64,000 bases of DNA. It comes from Mesostigma viride (lineage: Eukaryota > Streptophyta > Mesostigmatophyceae > Mesostigmatales > Mesostigmataceae). Below the pieces are notes generated by a model that worked only from the letters and a program-made list of their open reading frames with translations, was not told the DNA's origin and ran no database searches. The translations under genes were made by a program, and so were the position numbers. The DNA lies in assembly GCA_009746045.1 (NCBI GenBank), contig RPFO01000065.1, forward strand, positions 6,030,124 to 6,094,123, in the 5' to 3' direction. Positions 1 to 9,801 of the stretch are shown here, piece after piece; position 1 is the first letter of the stretch, and every line of letters begins with the position of its first letter.

Positions 1-976
1 GCACAGTCTTGATCTCTTGGATGGCTCTCTCTACAACCCCTTGCTGGCCGTGGCTCTCCCTGGGTGTAATCAGCAACTCTGGAAATTCTGGCAGGTTCTC
101 ACAGCACTCAAACTGAATGTCACACTGCAGCAACTCCAACCCAGGGTACCTGCTCCTTGTCAACTTCAGAGCAGCAATCAACGTAGGCTTCTCCACGTCA
201 GGCAGGGTCTCTAGGGTCTTGTACTTGGTATATCTGTCCACTGCTACCAGCAGCTTCAAACCCCTGATTCTCTGAATATCTACCTGCACATGGCCTGGCT
301 GCGAAATAGGAGACCTGGCATGAGACTGCTTGGGCTTTCTAGCAACTAGCCTGCACCTGCAGGCTTGAGCAACCTGTTGGCAAATGGAGTACAACTCACT
401 TCCTCCCAGCCGTCTAGCAACTTGCAAAGACTGAGCTGCATGGCCAAACATGGTATGCAACCTTGAGGCTATGTCATACAAGAGAGAAAATCTTTTATTG
501 TCATTATTAGCACTCAAGGTATGTACAGATCCCTTATGTACAGGAGGCACCAGGGTCGTGCCTGTCAGACTGTCTCCAGCCCTATCCTCATCCTGACCAT
601 CCTGTGCCAGTCCTGCACGGTCAGAATGCTTCTGAGATCCACCTGGGTCCACAGCACCAGGTCCTACCTCAGGCTCAGCACCGCCATGGCGGGCACGTTG
701 GCCAGTAACCACTGCAGCTACAGCTGGCATACTCTCTGTGGTAACCAAGCTTGCCCCATCGTGTCCAATAGGCTCTGTCACTAGAGCATGGGGCTGCCCC
801 TCACTGCCGTCACTAGCAGCTACATTACACACCCCTGGGGGCACCCTCGATCCAGGGTTCAGGGATGTGTGCAGGCTCAAGTCAGTGATCAACAGCCTTG
901 CCCTTGCTCTTGTCCTGGGATGGACCAGCCTTCTCCTTGCTGCCACCCTGAGCTGGCTTGCTCTGACCTTCCTGCC
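1..976 (-). CDS. Retrotransposon Pol fragment: integrase (partial)
   Basis: The minus frame is open from 976 to the left edge, after a stop at 977-979. Its product carries a GAG-pre-integrase zinc module (RLHTMFGH followed by a C/C pair near 350-480). The integrase core follows, with D in GHVQVDI, D in LLQCDIQ and E in RESHGQQGVVERAIQ, the D,D-35-E signature of retroviral-type integrases. The frame overlaps the end of the gag frame (stop at 882) by about 95 nt in another phase, so Pol would need frameshifting or splicing. Truncation is due to the window edge. The family call is firm; activity is doubtful because gag is damaged. Confidence 0.8.
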
Positions 977-2056
977 TCAGGTACGAGGGACACTCATTCC
1001 TGAAGTGACCCTTCCCTTGGCAGAAATAACACTCCACCTGACTGATGTCCCGTGAGGTCCCACTGCTGGGTCCAGCCTTGGGAGGACCACCCACCCTCTT
1101 GAAGTCAAACCGGCTGGGACTGTGGAGGTCCCGACTTCGGAGGTGTCCCCCGTCCAGCCATTCTGCCACGCCCCCTCCTGGACCTTCCTCGACCCCTTGA
1201 AGAGGTCTCAGGCCCTCTCGAGGACGCTGAACCCCCGTGGCCCGATCCCCTCATGGACTTGACTGCAGGCTCAGCTGCCTCCTCGTCCCCTTGACGTGGG
1301 CGCTTCCCGCCTACATACTTGCCGCTGAAACACTCATACAGCTGGTCCGTCATGGCAGCCCAGCCATGGACTTGGCGCATGTGGATGGACACGTTGTCCA
1401 TCGTGATAGGATCCAGCTGCAGCGACTTGAGAAAGTCGCCCATGGCCATCCGGTCTGCACAGAAGAATCCTTTGGCCATGGCGTCCTCCCTCAGCTTGCA
1501 GAAGTCTTCAAAGGCGTGGACCACCAACTGCCCCTTGATGGGCTTGTAGTCCAGGTACTCCTGCTTCAGGTGAGAACCATCTAATAATGGTCCTCTTATC
1601 ACTTAGGAACACCCTGTCAGGCGCGTCATGAACGCGGCCCAGGTATCCCCCGCTGTATGTCGCTCCCGGACGAACTTGAACAGCCGCCTTGCCGACTGCC
1701 GTATGTAGGCACTAGACGCCAGAATGCGAAGCTTGTCACCGGTGTAGATGTCCGTGTACAAGTTCATGTCCTCCAGCATCCTCTCAGCGTCCCGGGGCTG
1801 CCAATTGTCCTTGATGGACTGAAATTGGCTTAGTACCGCGTACCCCTCGGCTACGGTCGGCCGCCTAGGCGCTGCTTGGCCTGGCAGCTGCTGGCGCGTT
1901 CTGACCGCCTTGAGACCCCTGGCTCTGATCATCCGCTAGACCAGCCTGGTCCCCTAGCGCCGGGACTCCACCTCGTCCATCGTGTCCATCCATATCAGCG
2001 CCGTGCCGCTCAAAGCCGACACCGCGCCCTCGTTGGTCAGATGCTCCCTCGCTCAT
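882..2056 (-). pseudogene. Broken retrotransposon gag with CCHC zinc knuckle
   Basis: Gag-like sequence is spread over three minus frames: a start near 2056, a shift near 1900, an in-frame stop at 1603-1605, and a further shift between about 1169 and 1105. The last segment holds one zinc knuckle, CYFCQGKGHFRNEC (C-x2-C-x4-H-x4-C), followed by a basic, polar tail ending at 882. Arginine/glycine-rich stretches lie just upstream, as in many nucleocapsid regions. At least two frameshifts and one stop make this a pseudogene unless the assembly has indels. The neighbouring Pol frame has stayed open, so decay is partial. Confidence 0.7.
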
Positions 2057-2162
2057 GATGGGCCTTGTTCAGGTCTGCTACAGGTCAGCCAAGTGGCCAA
2101 ACAGCAATTAAAAAAATATACGCTGCTGAACAAGAAGGAAGATGACAAGTGTTACCACTCAG

Positions 2163-3015
2163 TCAAGCCCACCATGCACGGTCACCCGCGGGCGCCACCT
2201 GGTTTTCCTTGTCGCTGTCGCTGTCGCTGTCGCTCACAATGATGAGCTCTGGCACCCTGCTGCCAGCAGCACTGTCGTCAGCCCGCTGTCGGCCCGCGAT
2301 GACAGCGTCGTCACCGTTGGTGTAGTAAACAGGTGACAACCCGTCGTTACCACCCCGCGGGTTATACCTTGGCACCTCGCGGTCGCCAAGCTCCTCGTCG
2401 CCTAGATCAGCAACCCCCACAGCGCCCACCTCAAGGTCACTGTCGTAACCCAGAGGGGCGAACTCCTCCCACCGCGTCACTCGAACGCGAAGAGGTTGGG
2501 GCAATTCCTGAAGAGGAACTCTCCTCCGCTCCGGATTCCTGTCGACTCGTGTCGCACGCTGACCTCCAGCGATGGCTTCCTCAGCCGCCTCGACCTCTGC
2601 TAGCTGCCTGTAGCGCTCGATCCGCCCCTCGTCGCTCACGTCGAACTGGTCCCGCTGCGAATCCCTCGTCGCCAATTACGCCGGCGAACGCACGTTGTGC
2701 GCCCACACCCGCCGCTGCCTGCACGAACTCTCGTCGCACCGCACCAGCTCGTTCCGCAGCTTCTCCTCGCCTGGCCACCAACTCCGCACGCACCCGGTCG
2801 ACTAAGGCTGTGATCACAGTCTGTATTCCGACCAGACCGCGCAGCTCTTGCTCGATGTCGTCGGCGCTCCGGTGTGCCGGAACGACGATGGTCCGGACGT
2901 GTTGCAAAATGCGCTCCCAATCCTTGACCTGGTCGTCGACGAATTGCGCAAAGTTGCGATCAACAGGTGGCCGATCTGCAAGCAATAAAGATAAATCTCG
3001 AACAACACGACGCAA
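2163..3015 (-). pseudogene. Two overlapping unidentified frames upstream of the gag remnant
   Basis: Two long minus frames overlap in different phases: 3015-2581 (144 codons, charged, probably helical, Arg/Ala/Glu-rich) and 2675-2163 (170 codons, acidic, with an Asp-Ser repeat near its C-terminus). The codon-like GC-rich composition and the hand-over between frames near 2680 suggest one protein of about 280 residues broken by a single indel. I recognise no domain. It ends about 105 bp before the gag start, so it could be an extra N-terminal ORF of the same retroelement or an unrelated host gene fragment. Confidence 0.3.
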
Positions 3016-3471
3016 TTAAGGCGATATGGAACCACCAGCAGACTGCCGAGGAAACCGGAAATTCTGCTGCCGTTGTTCTTCCTGCACCATTCGACACCCG
3101 ACGAGCTTCACCGCGTCGTCAACGCTGCACGCAGCACACAGCAACAACCCTCCTGGTCGTTCTGTCGAGACTGCTTGTAATTTGAGTTAACGTTTTTAAA
3201 CGCAATGTATAAGGATATGGTTGCAATGCAGCGATGTGTGAATGTGGTTGGAACGGAGCTTTGTTAAAATTGGATAATGTTACAGCGCTCACACACTTGA
3301 GGCTTATACACGAGTTTGCCAAGTCAAGGCAACACACGTGAGGCGGGCTCGCAAGAGATGCCCAATTGGTACTGGCCTATTCTTTATTTACTTGTGCACT
3401 GTGCTTTGCTAGTCCTGAGCAGCCTAGGAGGCCTGCTCAGTATTAACACTCCCGGTACAGTATTCACAACC
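3016..3471. other. No gene recognised
   Basis: AT-rich sequence between the left element and the intact copia-like insertion. It may contain the 5' LTR of the left element, but no repeat partner is present to define it. Confidence 0.4.
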
Positions 3472-3476
3472 TGTAC
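3472..3476. repeat. Left target-site duplication TGTAC
   Basis: The five bases TGTAC directly outside the left LTR are repeated at 9362-9366 directly outside the right LTR, as expected for copia-type integration. Confidence 0.85.
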
Positions 3477-3752
3477 AGTTGCAATAATGTGTTTTGGATA
3501 CCAACGCTCTTCGTCGAGAGGCAAGTGCTTTGGTGCTACGCAGAGGAACACGCAGGCGGCTACCTCGTCCGCCGTCACGTTGCATTTATTTCTCATTAAC
3601 TTATCATCGTGCATTGGACTTGCTTAACATAGTCCGAGATTCCTCGGCGCGACGCTAGATGCCGTTCACAAGATTCCGTCGCAGCAAAGATGCTGACGGC
3701 GCGGCGTCCACACTAGGATTTAGGGTACTGAGTAGAACTACACAGTACAACT
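3477..3752 (-). repeat. 3' LTR of the copia-like element
   Basis: This 276-bp sequence matches 9086-9361 at a constant offset of 5609. On the plus strand it begins AGTTGCAATAATG and ends AGTACAACT. The match stops exactly where the TGTAC duplication begins. Confidence 0.92.
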
Positions 3753-3755
3753 CCG

Positions 3756-3769
3756 ACTTCTTTTTCTTT
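3756..3769 (-). other. Polypurine tract (plus-strand primer)
   Basis: On the minus strand the bases AAAGAAAAAGAAGT lie immediately upstream of the 3' LTR, the expected position of the polypurine primer for plus-strand DNA synthesis. Confidence 0.7.
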
Positions 3770-4169
3770 GTGAGTCGGTACGGACAGGGATGTACTCAAG
3801 ATGATCGGTACGGCCGCATCCCAGTCACCGACTTCACAATCCTAGTAGTGGCAAAGTCTTGTTGGGAAACAACACCAACAAGCATAGCGGTCGCATGAAC
3901 TTGGATGCATGTGCAAGACACACATCATTATGGCAAGTCATTTATTCATCGTACCACACTGGGGAAACCCGGAAACATAGTATGCCGGCCACCGCCAAGC
4001 ATCAACGGGTGAAAACCCAGACAAGAGCCCATTACATAGTATGCAACTCTCCCGCAGAGAGAAGCATCAAGGCCATGGTCAATGCCAATTTTAAATAGGA
4101 AATTCAGAAAAGAGTGAAAACACACATCAGCCAGGGCAAGATGTAACCCTGAAATCAGACAGGGACAAT

Positions 4170-7100
4170 TTAAAGTGTCGCCTGAACTAGACGAAGCTTG
4201 TCATACTGAGGCCTAGCCTTGGCATACAGCTTGGTCAAAGCATCTGAAATGTTATCATTGTCGCGAACATGGTACAGCGAAACAGCGTCACTATATTCTT
4301 TGGCACGAAGGAAGTCGAGCTTGCGCGTGCGCGCATAAGGATCAGCCAAAAAGTCAATCAGCGACTGCGAATCCGTGAAGATGGTGGTATCAACCTGTGG
4401 AATGACACGGCAAAACTTCAAACACCACCGAAGAACCGCACGGAAATACATCAACTCCTCAGCAGTCTCGCAGAAGGCACGAGCCTCTGCAGTGTCACTA
4501 CCCACATACACCCGCCGATGTAAGCGAGAAAACCACGCAAAGGGTGAAGGGGAAGATTCAGGGACATGGACAGTGGCAGAATTACTCAAAAGCACCACAG
4601 CGGCACAGCGCCCACGGAGCTTAGAGATATTAGCACTATCCAAACTGCTATCACAATACGCGGACAAGTGAATAGGCCGCTCATAGTCCACCCCATGTAA
4701 GACCAACCCAGGGGAGGCAGAAATGTACTTACACATGACATTGCGGGAAAGAGAGCACATCAAGTCATCTGGCAACCGAGCAAGCACCGCCAAGTCAGGG
4801 GAGACGGTAGAGACCAGCCAGTTCAGCTTACCCCGCAGAGAACCACACTCAGCAGGCTGAATATACTGACTAGTAAGGGATGAAAGCTGAGTGATGAGCT
4901 CCTGAACATAGTCCCCCGCTGCACGCAGCTTCATCACATATCTGCCAGAGGCATCCTTGGTGAGCATAGTGTCGACGCCACAGAACTTGACATACTTGTC
5001 CAAGACGCGGCGAATGACCTTGCCGACCGGGAAGTGCTGAGCAACAGTGGCACAAAACCAGTCTAGCCACGGTGTGGGGCCCATGCAGTCCACATCATCG
5101 ACATGAATGAACACAAAAACTGGCTGCCCCTCCCATGAGCCAACAAACAGAGAGGGGTCCAGGTCATGATAGTACATGTGCATCACATCAAGCAAAAGAC
5201 GCTCGAGGCAAAGGCGCCAAATCCGAGGACCTGTCACAGTACCGTCAACACCCTTCAAGAGACGGAGAAACTTCTTGCCCATGATAGGCTGCCACAAGGG
5301 AGGACAGCGCACATACAAGCGGGTCGTGCCAGCCCACACATTCTCAGCGAGCTTGGGATCACCATTCAAAAAAGCTTTGCTGAAATCCATGAGGGCTGAC
5401 TCATACGGAAGTCCCTTGTTGAGCTGGCCTAGGTAGAAGGACAGGACCATGCGCCAATTATCCTTGATCAACCCAGGTGCTGAGATGGCATTGTCCGGAA
5501 GATCACTAGTACCTGAAAATTCTAGGACCACCGGGCGAACAAAAGGCACCCTAGTTGTTGTGTCAGGCACCAACTTACGCTCCAAAGTCCACTTGTGGCG
5601 CAAAAGGCGAGCACCACTGGGCACTTCATCAACCGGTTCAACAGCACGGTATGCAAGCCACCTTTCACCTGACGCAATAATGGCCTTAGTCCACCCATCT
5701 AGCCCCTCCTCCGTTTGACACTCCACGTCAGCATCATGGTAAGAGATAGGGCTTTGGGTAGCAACATCATGACGTCCAATGCCGAGACTAGCCAAGCTAG
5801 GACGTTTAGGAAGCAACAACTGAGTTACCAACGGCACATCACTCTCACGGGCATAGTTCACGTGCCGAATGTTGCCTATGACAGCAACAAGTTGGCAGTC
5901 AGACATGACAGCATAGTCCTCAAGAGGCAGATCAGCATGCCCCTCCCGCCGCAAGCAGGTGGAGTTGACCCAGACATCCTCCCGTACAAGGAAGTTCTGA
6001 CCAAGGATTGGTGGACCACTATACCCTTCCACCACGCAAAACTCAACTAGCACCCCCATCACATTGACATCAATGACACCAAGGACAGGGAACTTCGTTG
6101 AGCCAGCAAAATCAGTCACACACTCCCAGTGCACTGAGGGTCTCACAGGATTGTAGTGCAGGGATGAGACAATGGAGGTTCTCGCCTGCGTATCTACCAA
6201 CATCCTCATACCATGCTGATCACCCAGGGTACCAAATGCGGATACCATCGCTGCCTTGACGGGATTTTGCAAAGCGTCTGTAGGAGGTTTACGCATCAAC
6301 CTTTCTACAGCAAGGGTGAGAAAGCCCTTACGGCTTGGGCGCTCAAGACAGGAACTGCCCTGAGTACTATCCCTACCAACGCAGGGATCCTCCCGACCAA
6401 CGCCAGAAGGGGGGAGGTTAGGCAAGCTGTCGCGCAAGCTCTCTGCCTGTTCTACCCCTAGGGTGTGTAAGTGGTGTGCTACCACAGCAACATCATCATC
6501 ATAGTCCCCACTCTGCAACTCCAACTCAGCTTCCCCACTAGGCGCGCTAGTACCACTGTCCCCTGCATTGTCACATACAGGAGCCGAAGAGGAAGGAGGA
6601 GTCACAGTGCTAGAGAGCCTGCTAGGGTCGGAGTACAACTCCAACACTCTAGACCAAGCCTCCACATCACGCATGTAGGGCTTCACCCTATTCCAAGCCA
6701 TAGTGACCTCAGTGCCCTCATAGTCCACCACGCATTTACGCATAGCAGCATCACAAGAAATTACCTTGGCTGGACCAAGCCACCTGCCACGCTTACCCAG
6801 GGCACCTTCCTTGTGCAGCCAAACATCATGCCCCACACTGGGCTCATAAGCCCCACGTCGCCTATCCAACTGGACAAGGCGCTGAAAACGGGATGCTAGG
6901 TGGTCTTTGTACACATCCACCACCACATCGTGATATTGGCCAAACTGCAAACCCTCGGCAGTCACCAACACCCCATCCTGTGTCGACATCAGCACACGGT
7001 TGTTCAAACTTCGACACACGGCAAGTGCCCACAAGAGCCGACTAGAGAATTCACTGTGTGGCATGTGGTCCCCACGTCGGGTAGCAAGCAGCTTAAACTC

Positions 7101-7808
7101 CTGTACCGCTCTCTCCGCTATCCCTTGTGACTCGTGGTCCTCACGCCCCACTGTTCCCACAAACTCATATCCAGGTTCCTTGGCAGCCCACTTGAATTGC
7201 TGATCAAACTGCATCCCTGTAACCATGCTAAACATGGAGTCCAACAGGTCTATCCCCTCAAGGAGGTCCCCAACATGCTGTGACTTGAGTGGGACAACTG
7301 AAACAAAATGGGAAAATCTGTCTATTCCCAGCAAGTAGACAGCCTGGTCCTGGAACAAAATGTCACACACCAAGTGACCACGCTCAAGGGGTGGGTGTTT
7401 GACATGCCTACGTGCACGCTTAGGCGCAGTGGACTGACACTGGTGACAACCACTGTACATGGACTGCACCGTGCTAGCCAACTTAGTCCCCGGTGCCAGT
7501 GCCCGTGCAAAACGGATAGCGTGGGTCCCATGGCCTAACACATGATGCAAGCGTGCAGCAACAGCAGTCAAGGAAAGGACTTCACCTGGTGTGGCCAGTG
7601 ACCCCCCATCGTCACGGTCGACGTGCATGAGTCCAGCTTGCATAGTACCAGCATTACTGGTCGGTGGGGGTTCATGGTCCCGCGTTGCCGCAGGCGTAAC
7701 AATGTCTGTGCACAAGCCGCTACGCAACACAGCAGCAATGCACGCAGCAGAATTGTTGTCTACACAACTACCCAGCTCATCACATGCAGCTAGATTAGTG
7801 GTAAACAC
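4170..7808 (-). CDS. Copia-like Pol polyprotein: integrase, retropepsin-like segment, reverse transcriptase, RNase H
   Basis: The 1212-residue frame (first codon GTG; the frame is open to 7871) has these parts. Residues 87-124 are a zinc module (HHVLGH, then CHQC). The integrase core is about 140-260, with D149 (LVCDI), D202 (QFDQQ) and E226 (DHESQG). A retropepsin-like stretch lies at about 530-610, with LVDTQA at 538-542 and ILGQNFL at 601-607; the usual D-T/S-G has Q for G. Reverse transcriptase spans about 730-940, with D808 (MDFSKAFLNG) and the catalytic HVDDVD at 902-907. RNase H at about 1045-1200 has D1053, D1146 (FTDSQ) and D1189 (DNISDALTKLY). INT-RT-RH order is copia. Pol is in the -1 frame relative to Gag and overlaps it by about 40 nt. 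Confidence 0.92.
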   Translation of the reverse strand: MFTTNLAACDELGSCVDNNSAACIAAVLRSGLCTDIVTPAATRDHEPPPTSNAGTMQAGLMHVDRDDGGSLATPGEVLSLTAVAARLHHVLGHGTHAIRFARALAPGTKLASTVQSMYSGCHQCQSTAPKRARRHVKHPPLERGHLVCDILFQDQAVYLLGIDRFSHFVSVVPLKSQHVGDLLEGIDLLDSMFSMVTGMQFDQQFKWAAKEPGYEFVGTVGREDHESQGIAERAVQEFKLLATRRGDHMPHSEFSSRLLWALAVCRSLNNRVLMSTQDGVLVTAEGLQFGQYHDVVVDVYKDHLASRFQRLVQLDRRRGAYEPSVGHDVWLHKEGALGKRGRWLGPAKVISCDAAMRKCVVDYEGTEVTMAWNRVKPYMRDVEAWSRVLELYSDPSRLSSTVTPPSSSAPVCDNAGDSGTSAPSGEAELELQSGDYDDDVAVVAHHLHTLGVEQAESLRDSLPNLPPSGVGREDPCVGRDSTQGSSCLERPSRKGFLTLAVERLMRKPPTDALQNPVKAAMVSAFGTLGDQHGMRMLVDTQARTSIVSSLHYNPVRPSVHWECVTDFAGSTKFPVLGVIDVNVMGVLVEFCVVEGYSGPPILGQNFLVREDVWVNSTCLRREGHADLPLEDYAVMSDCQLVAVIGNIRHVNYARESDVPLVTQLLLPKRPSLASLGIGRHDVATQSPISYHDADVECQTEEGLDGWTKAIIASGERWLAYRAVEPVDEVPSGARLLRHKWTLERKLVPDTTTRVPFVRPVVLEFSGTSDLPDNAISAPGLIKDNWRMVLSFYLGQLNKGLPYESALMDFSKAFLNGDPKLAENVWAGTTRLYVRCPPLWQPIMGKKFLRLLKGVDGTVTGPRIWRLCLERLLLDVMHMYYHDLDPSLFVGSWEGQPVFVFIHVDDVDCMGPTPWLDWFCATVAQHFPVGKVIRRVLDKYVKFCGVDTMLTKDASGRYVMKLRAAGDYVQELITQLSSLTSQYIQPAECGSLRGKLNWLVSTVSPDLAVLARLPDDLMCSLSRNVMCKYISASPGLVLHGVDYERPIHLSAYCDSSLDSANISKLRGRCAAVVLLSNSATVHVPESSPSPFAWFSRLHRRVYVGSDTAEARAFCETAEELMYFRAVLRWCLKFCRVIPQVDTTIFTDSQSLIDFLADPYARTRKLDFLRAKEYSDAVSLYHVRDNDNISDALTKLYAKARPQYDKLRLVQATL

Positions 7809-7831
7809 ATCATCGTCCCAACATGGGCTAT

Positions 7832-9223
7832 CTAGTTTGCTGCAGAGGGAGCAGGGACAGGCACATGAGTGTTAGCAGGTGTGGCCTGGGTGTTCCCCTG
7901 CCTCTGCCATTTGTTCCACTTGGCCTTCTTGGGCCGCATGTTGCCAGCCGGCTTGGGCGGGCGCTTCTTGCCCTGCGGACCGCGTGTGTGCTTGCAGTCC
8001 TTGGCGAAGTGCCCTGGCTGGTGGCAGGCGCCACACAGCCGCACATTCGGACCAGCCTTCGTGTTGGCTGGGCAATCCGACCACACATGCCCGGTGCCCT
8101 GGCATCGGCCACACTTCTCTTCACCTGCACCATGAATTCTTGCAATGGGCGCTGCAGCAGAGGAAAGAGGGTCAGAAATGCCCGCTGCCACCAATGCCTT
8201 GGCGGCAGCCGGCACAGCAACAGAATTGCGAATAATCTGGAAAGCCTCTGCCCTATTTGCTAGCTTGTCGACAGTCAGTGTTCCCGACATGCCCTGGAGG
8301 GCGGACTCAGACAGGCTACCAGACATGATGCCCTTTGCCAGAAACATTACCACCGAGAAGGCGTCACCTGGCGAGCAGGACGACAACGCCAGTTTCTGCT
8401 CGTAGTCGAGCGTTGCCTGGCTGATGTCTACCTTCCGATTCAGATCAAACTTTAGAATACTCACTGCATCTGCGACGAGGCGCATTAGCCCCGTCTTCAG
8501 GAGATTCTTCTCAAGGCTAGCCATGAATTCTTCCCAGCTCCGGTCCTCCTTGTAGGCTATCTCGATCAGGTCGGATACGACCTTGTAACCCTCGGTGGCC
8601 AGCCGATTGCGCCTCAGCAATTCGATAGGCTTGGCTACCATGTCTTGGACATCACTGTGCCACTTGCGCAGGTTCAAAATAAACTGTTCTTTCACCTTCT
8701 CTGATGGCTCAGGAGCCGCTGGAATCGGCGCAGGAATTCGCTCCTCGATCACCTTTTGCTCCTTCATCCAGAGGATGCGGGCAGCACGGTCTAGGCTTGC
8801 AGTGCGCAGCCCAGCCGCCTGTGATCCACTTGGCAGCTCCGCTGCACGGGCAGCTGCAGGTGCAGTTTCCTCCGCCGCAGTGTCCACCACTGCGGGGCTA
8901 TCCTGCTTGGCAAATTCTTCGTTCAGATTCCTCTGAATCTCGCTCGCGGTGGGCTTGCGAAGTGTGCCCACGCCCTTCGAGCCCAGGGCTCCGAGATTCG
9001 GCAGCTTGATTTTGTGTTTGATTTTCGACGACGGCGTTGTCAGGCCCGTCCGGAACATTTTTGAAAATGTTCTTTCTTGAGTACAAGTTGCAATAATGTG
9101 TTTTGGATACCAACGCTCTTCGTCGAGAGGCAAGTGCTTTGGTGCTACGCAGAGGAACACGCAGGCGGCTACCTCGTCCGCCGTCACGTTGCATTTATTT
9201 CTCATTAACTTATCATCGTGCAT
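7832..9223 (-). CDS. Copia-like Gag with two CCHC zinc knuckles
   Basis: This frame of 463 codons starts at an ATG inside the 5' LTR (9223). An internal ATG at 9058 lies just inside the element and is the alternative start. The middle is a helical capsid-like region. Two knuckles follow near the C-terminus, CGRCQGTGHVWSDC and CGACHQPGHFAKDC, both C-x2-C-x4-H-x4-C, then a Lys/Arg/Pro-rich tail. The stop at 7832-7834 is preceded by a pyrimidine-rich stretch and CAG that looks like a 3' splice site. Gag should package element RNA in cytoplasmic particles. The family call is firm; the start is not. Confidence 0.88.
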   Translation of the reverse strand: MHDDKLMRNKCNVTADEVAACVFLCVAPKHLPLDEERWYPKHIIATCTQERTFSKMFRTGLTTPSSKIKHKIKLPNLGALGSKGVGTLRKPTASEIQRNLNEEFAKQDSPAVVDTAAEETAPAAARAAELPSGSQAAGLRTASLDRAARILWMKEQKVIEERIPAPIPAAPEPSEKVKEQFILNLRKWHSDVQDMVAKPIELLRRNRLATEGYKVVSDLIEIAYKEDRSWEEFMASLEKNLLKTGLMRLVADAVSILKFDLNRKVDISQATLDYEQKLALSSCSPGDAFSVVMFLAKGIMSGSLSESALQGMSGTLTVDKLANRAEAFQIIRNSVAVPAAAKALVAAGISDPLSSAAAPIARIHGAGEEKCGRCQGTGHVWSDCPANTKAGPNVRLCGACHQPGHFAKDCKHTRGPQGKKRPPKPAGNMRPKKAKWNKWQRQGNTQATPANTHVPVPAPSAAN

Positions 9224-9361
9224 TGGACTTGCTTAACATAGTCCGAGATTCCTCGGCGCGACGCTAGATGCCGTTCACAAGATTCCGTCGCAGCAAAGAT
9301 GCTGACGGCGCGGCGTCCACACTAGGATTTAGGGTACTGAGTAGAACTACACAGTACAACT
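9086..9361 (-). repeat. 5' LTR of the copia-like element
   Basis: This matches the LTR at 3477-3752 and should carry the promoter. The Gag reading frame is open through its internal part from 9223. Confidence 0.92.
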
Positions 9362-9366
9362 TGTAC
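9362..9366. repeat. Right target-site duplication TGTAC
   Basis: Copy of 3472-3476. Removing the element would restore ...AACCTGTAC|AGCGCC.... Confidence 0.85.
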
Positions 9367-9801
9367 AGCGCCCAGATCCTATACAGTAGGTCTGCGCCAT
9401 ACAGGCACAGTGACCACAGAGTACAGTCACCAGAGTGATTATTGCATCTGCACCTAGAAGTCCAGGAGTAAGCCTGCGGTACCAACAGACCACAGGTTAA
9501 AAGGTTCCTATTTCCTGCGTACGACGTATGTATTAATCCAATACCGTCGTAGGTTCAGCACCTAATTCCTGTCCGCCCAGGAATTACTGTTGACCCCATA
9601 TGTCTTCGGCATTTATTCACGCCCGACTTAGAAGAACAGCCGGCTCGCGCTCGATCGCGTGCGACCGGGAAGTCGGAACGCCATAACTTTCTTGATACTT
9701 GTCGGAATGAACTCGTTCCGGTGCCGCTGGAATCGCAGAGATATGCCGAATCAGGAACACGCCAATGCGCTTGGCGTTAACTGTCTGTGCTGCCCACGCA
9801 G
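9367..9801. other. No gene recognised before the piggyBac remnant
   Basis: This holds the flank of the copia insertion site and possibly intron sequence of the transposase remnant. Bases 9781-9801 are pyrimidine-rich and end in CAG, like a 3' splice site. Confidence 0.35.

Larger units (their letters stand above)
1..2056 (-). mobile_element. Degenerate Ty1/copia-like LTR retrotransposon, cut by left window edge
   Basis: Reading right to left on the minus strand, a gag-like frame with a CCHC zinc knuckle is followed by an overlapping integrase frame that runs off the left edge. Gag before integrase with a GAG-pre-integrase zinc module is the Ty1/copia plan. Reverse transcriptase and the 3' LTR would lie outside the window. 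No 5' LTR can be recognised because its partner is absent. The gag half is broken, so this copy is probably dead. Confidence 0.75.
3477..9361 (-). mobile_element. Complete Ty1/copia-like LTR retrotransposon (minus strand)
   Basis: The element is 5885 bp long. It has two LTRs (3477-3752 and 9086-9361) that appear identical by eye, a TGTAC target duplication, a Gag frame with two zinc knuckles, and a 1212-codon Pol frame in the order integrase, reverse transcriptase, RNase H. A polypurine tract abuts the 3' LTR. Near-identical LTRs and open frames point to recent insertion. Odd features are non-TG/CA LTR ends (AGTTG...CAACT), a Gag frame that starts inside the 5' LTR, and a retropepsin-like stretch located between integrase and reverse transcriptase. 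No usual initiator-tRNA primer site is seen after the 5' LTR. Confidence 0.93.
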
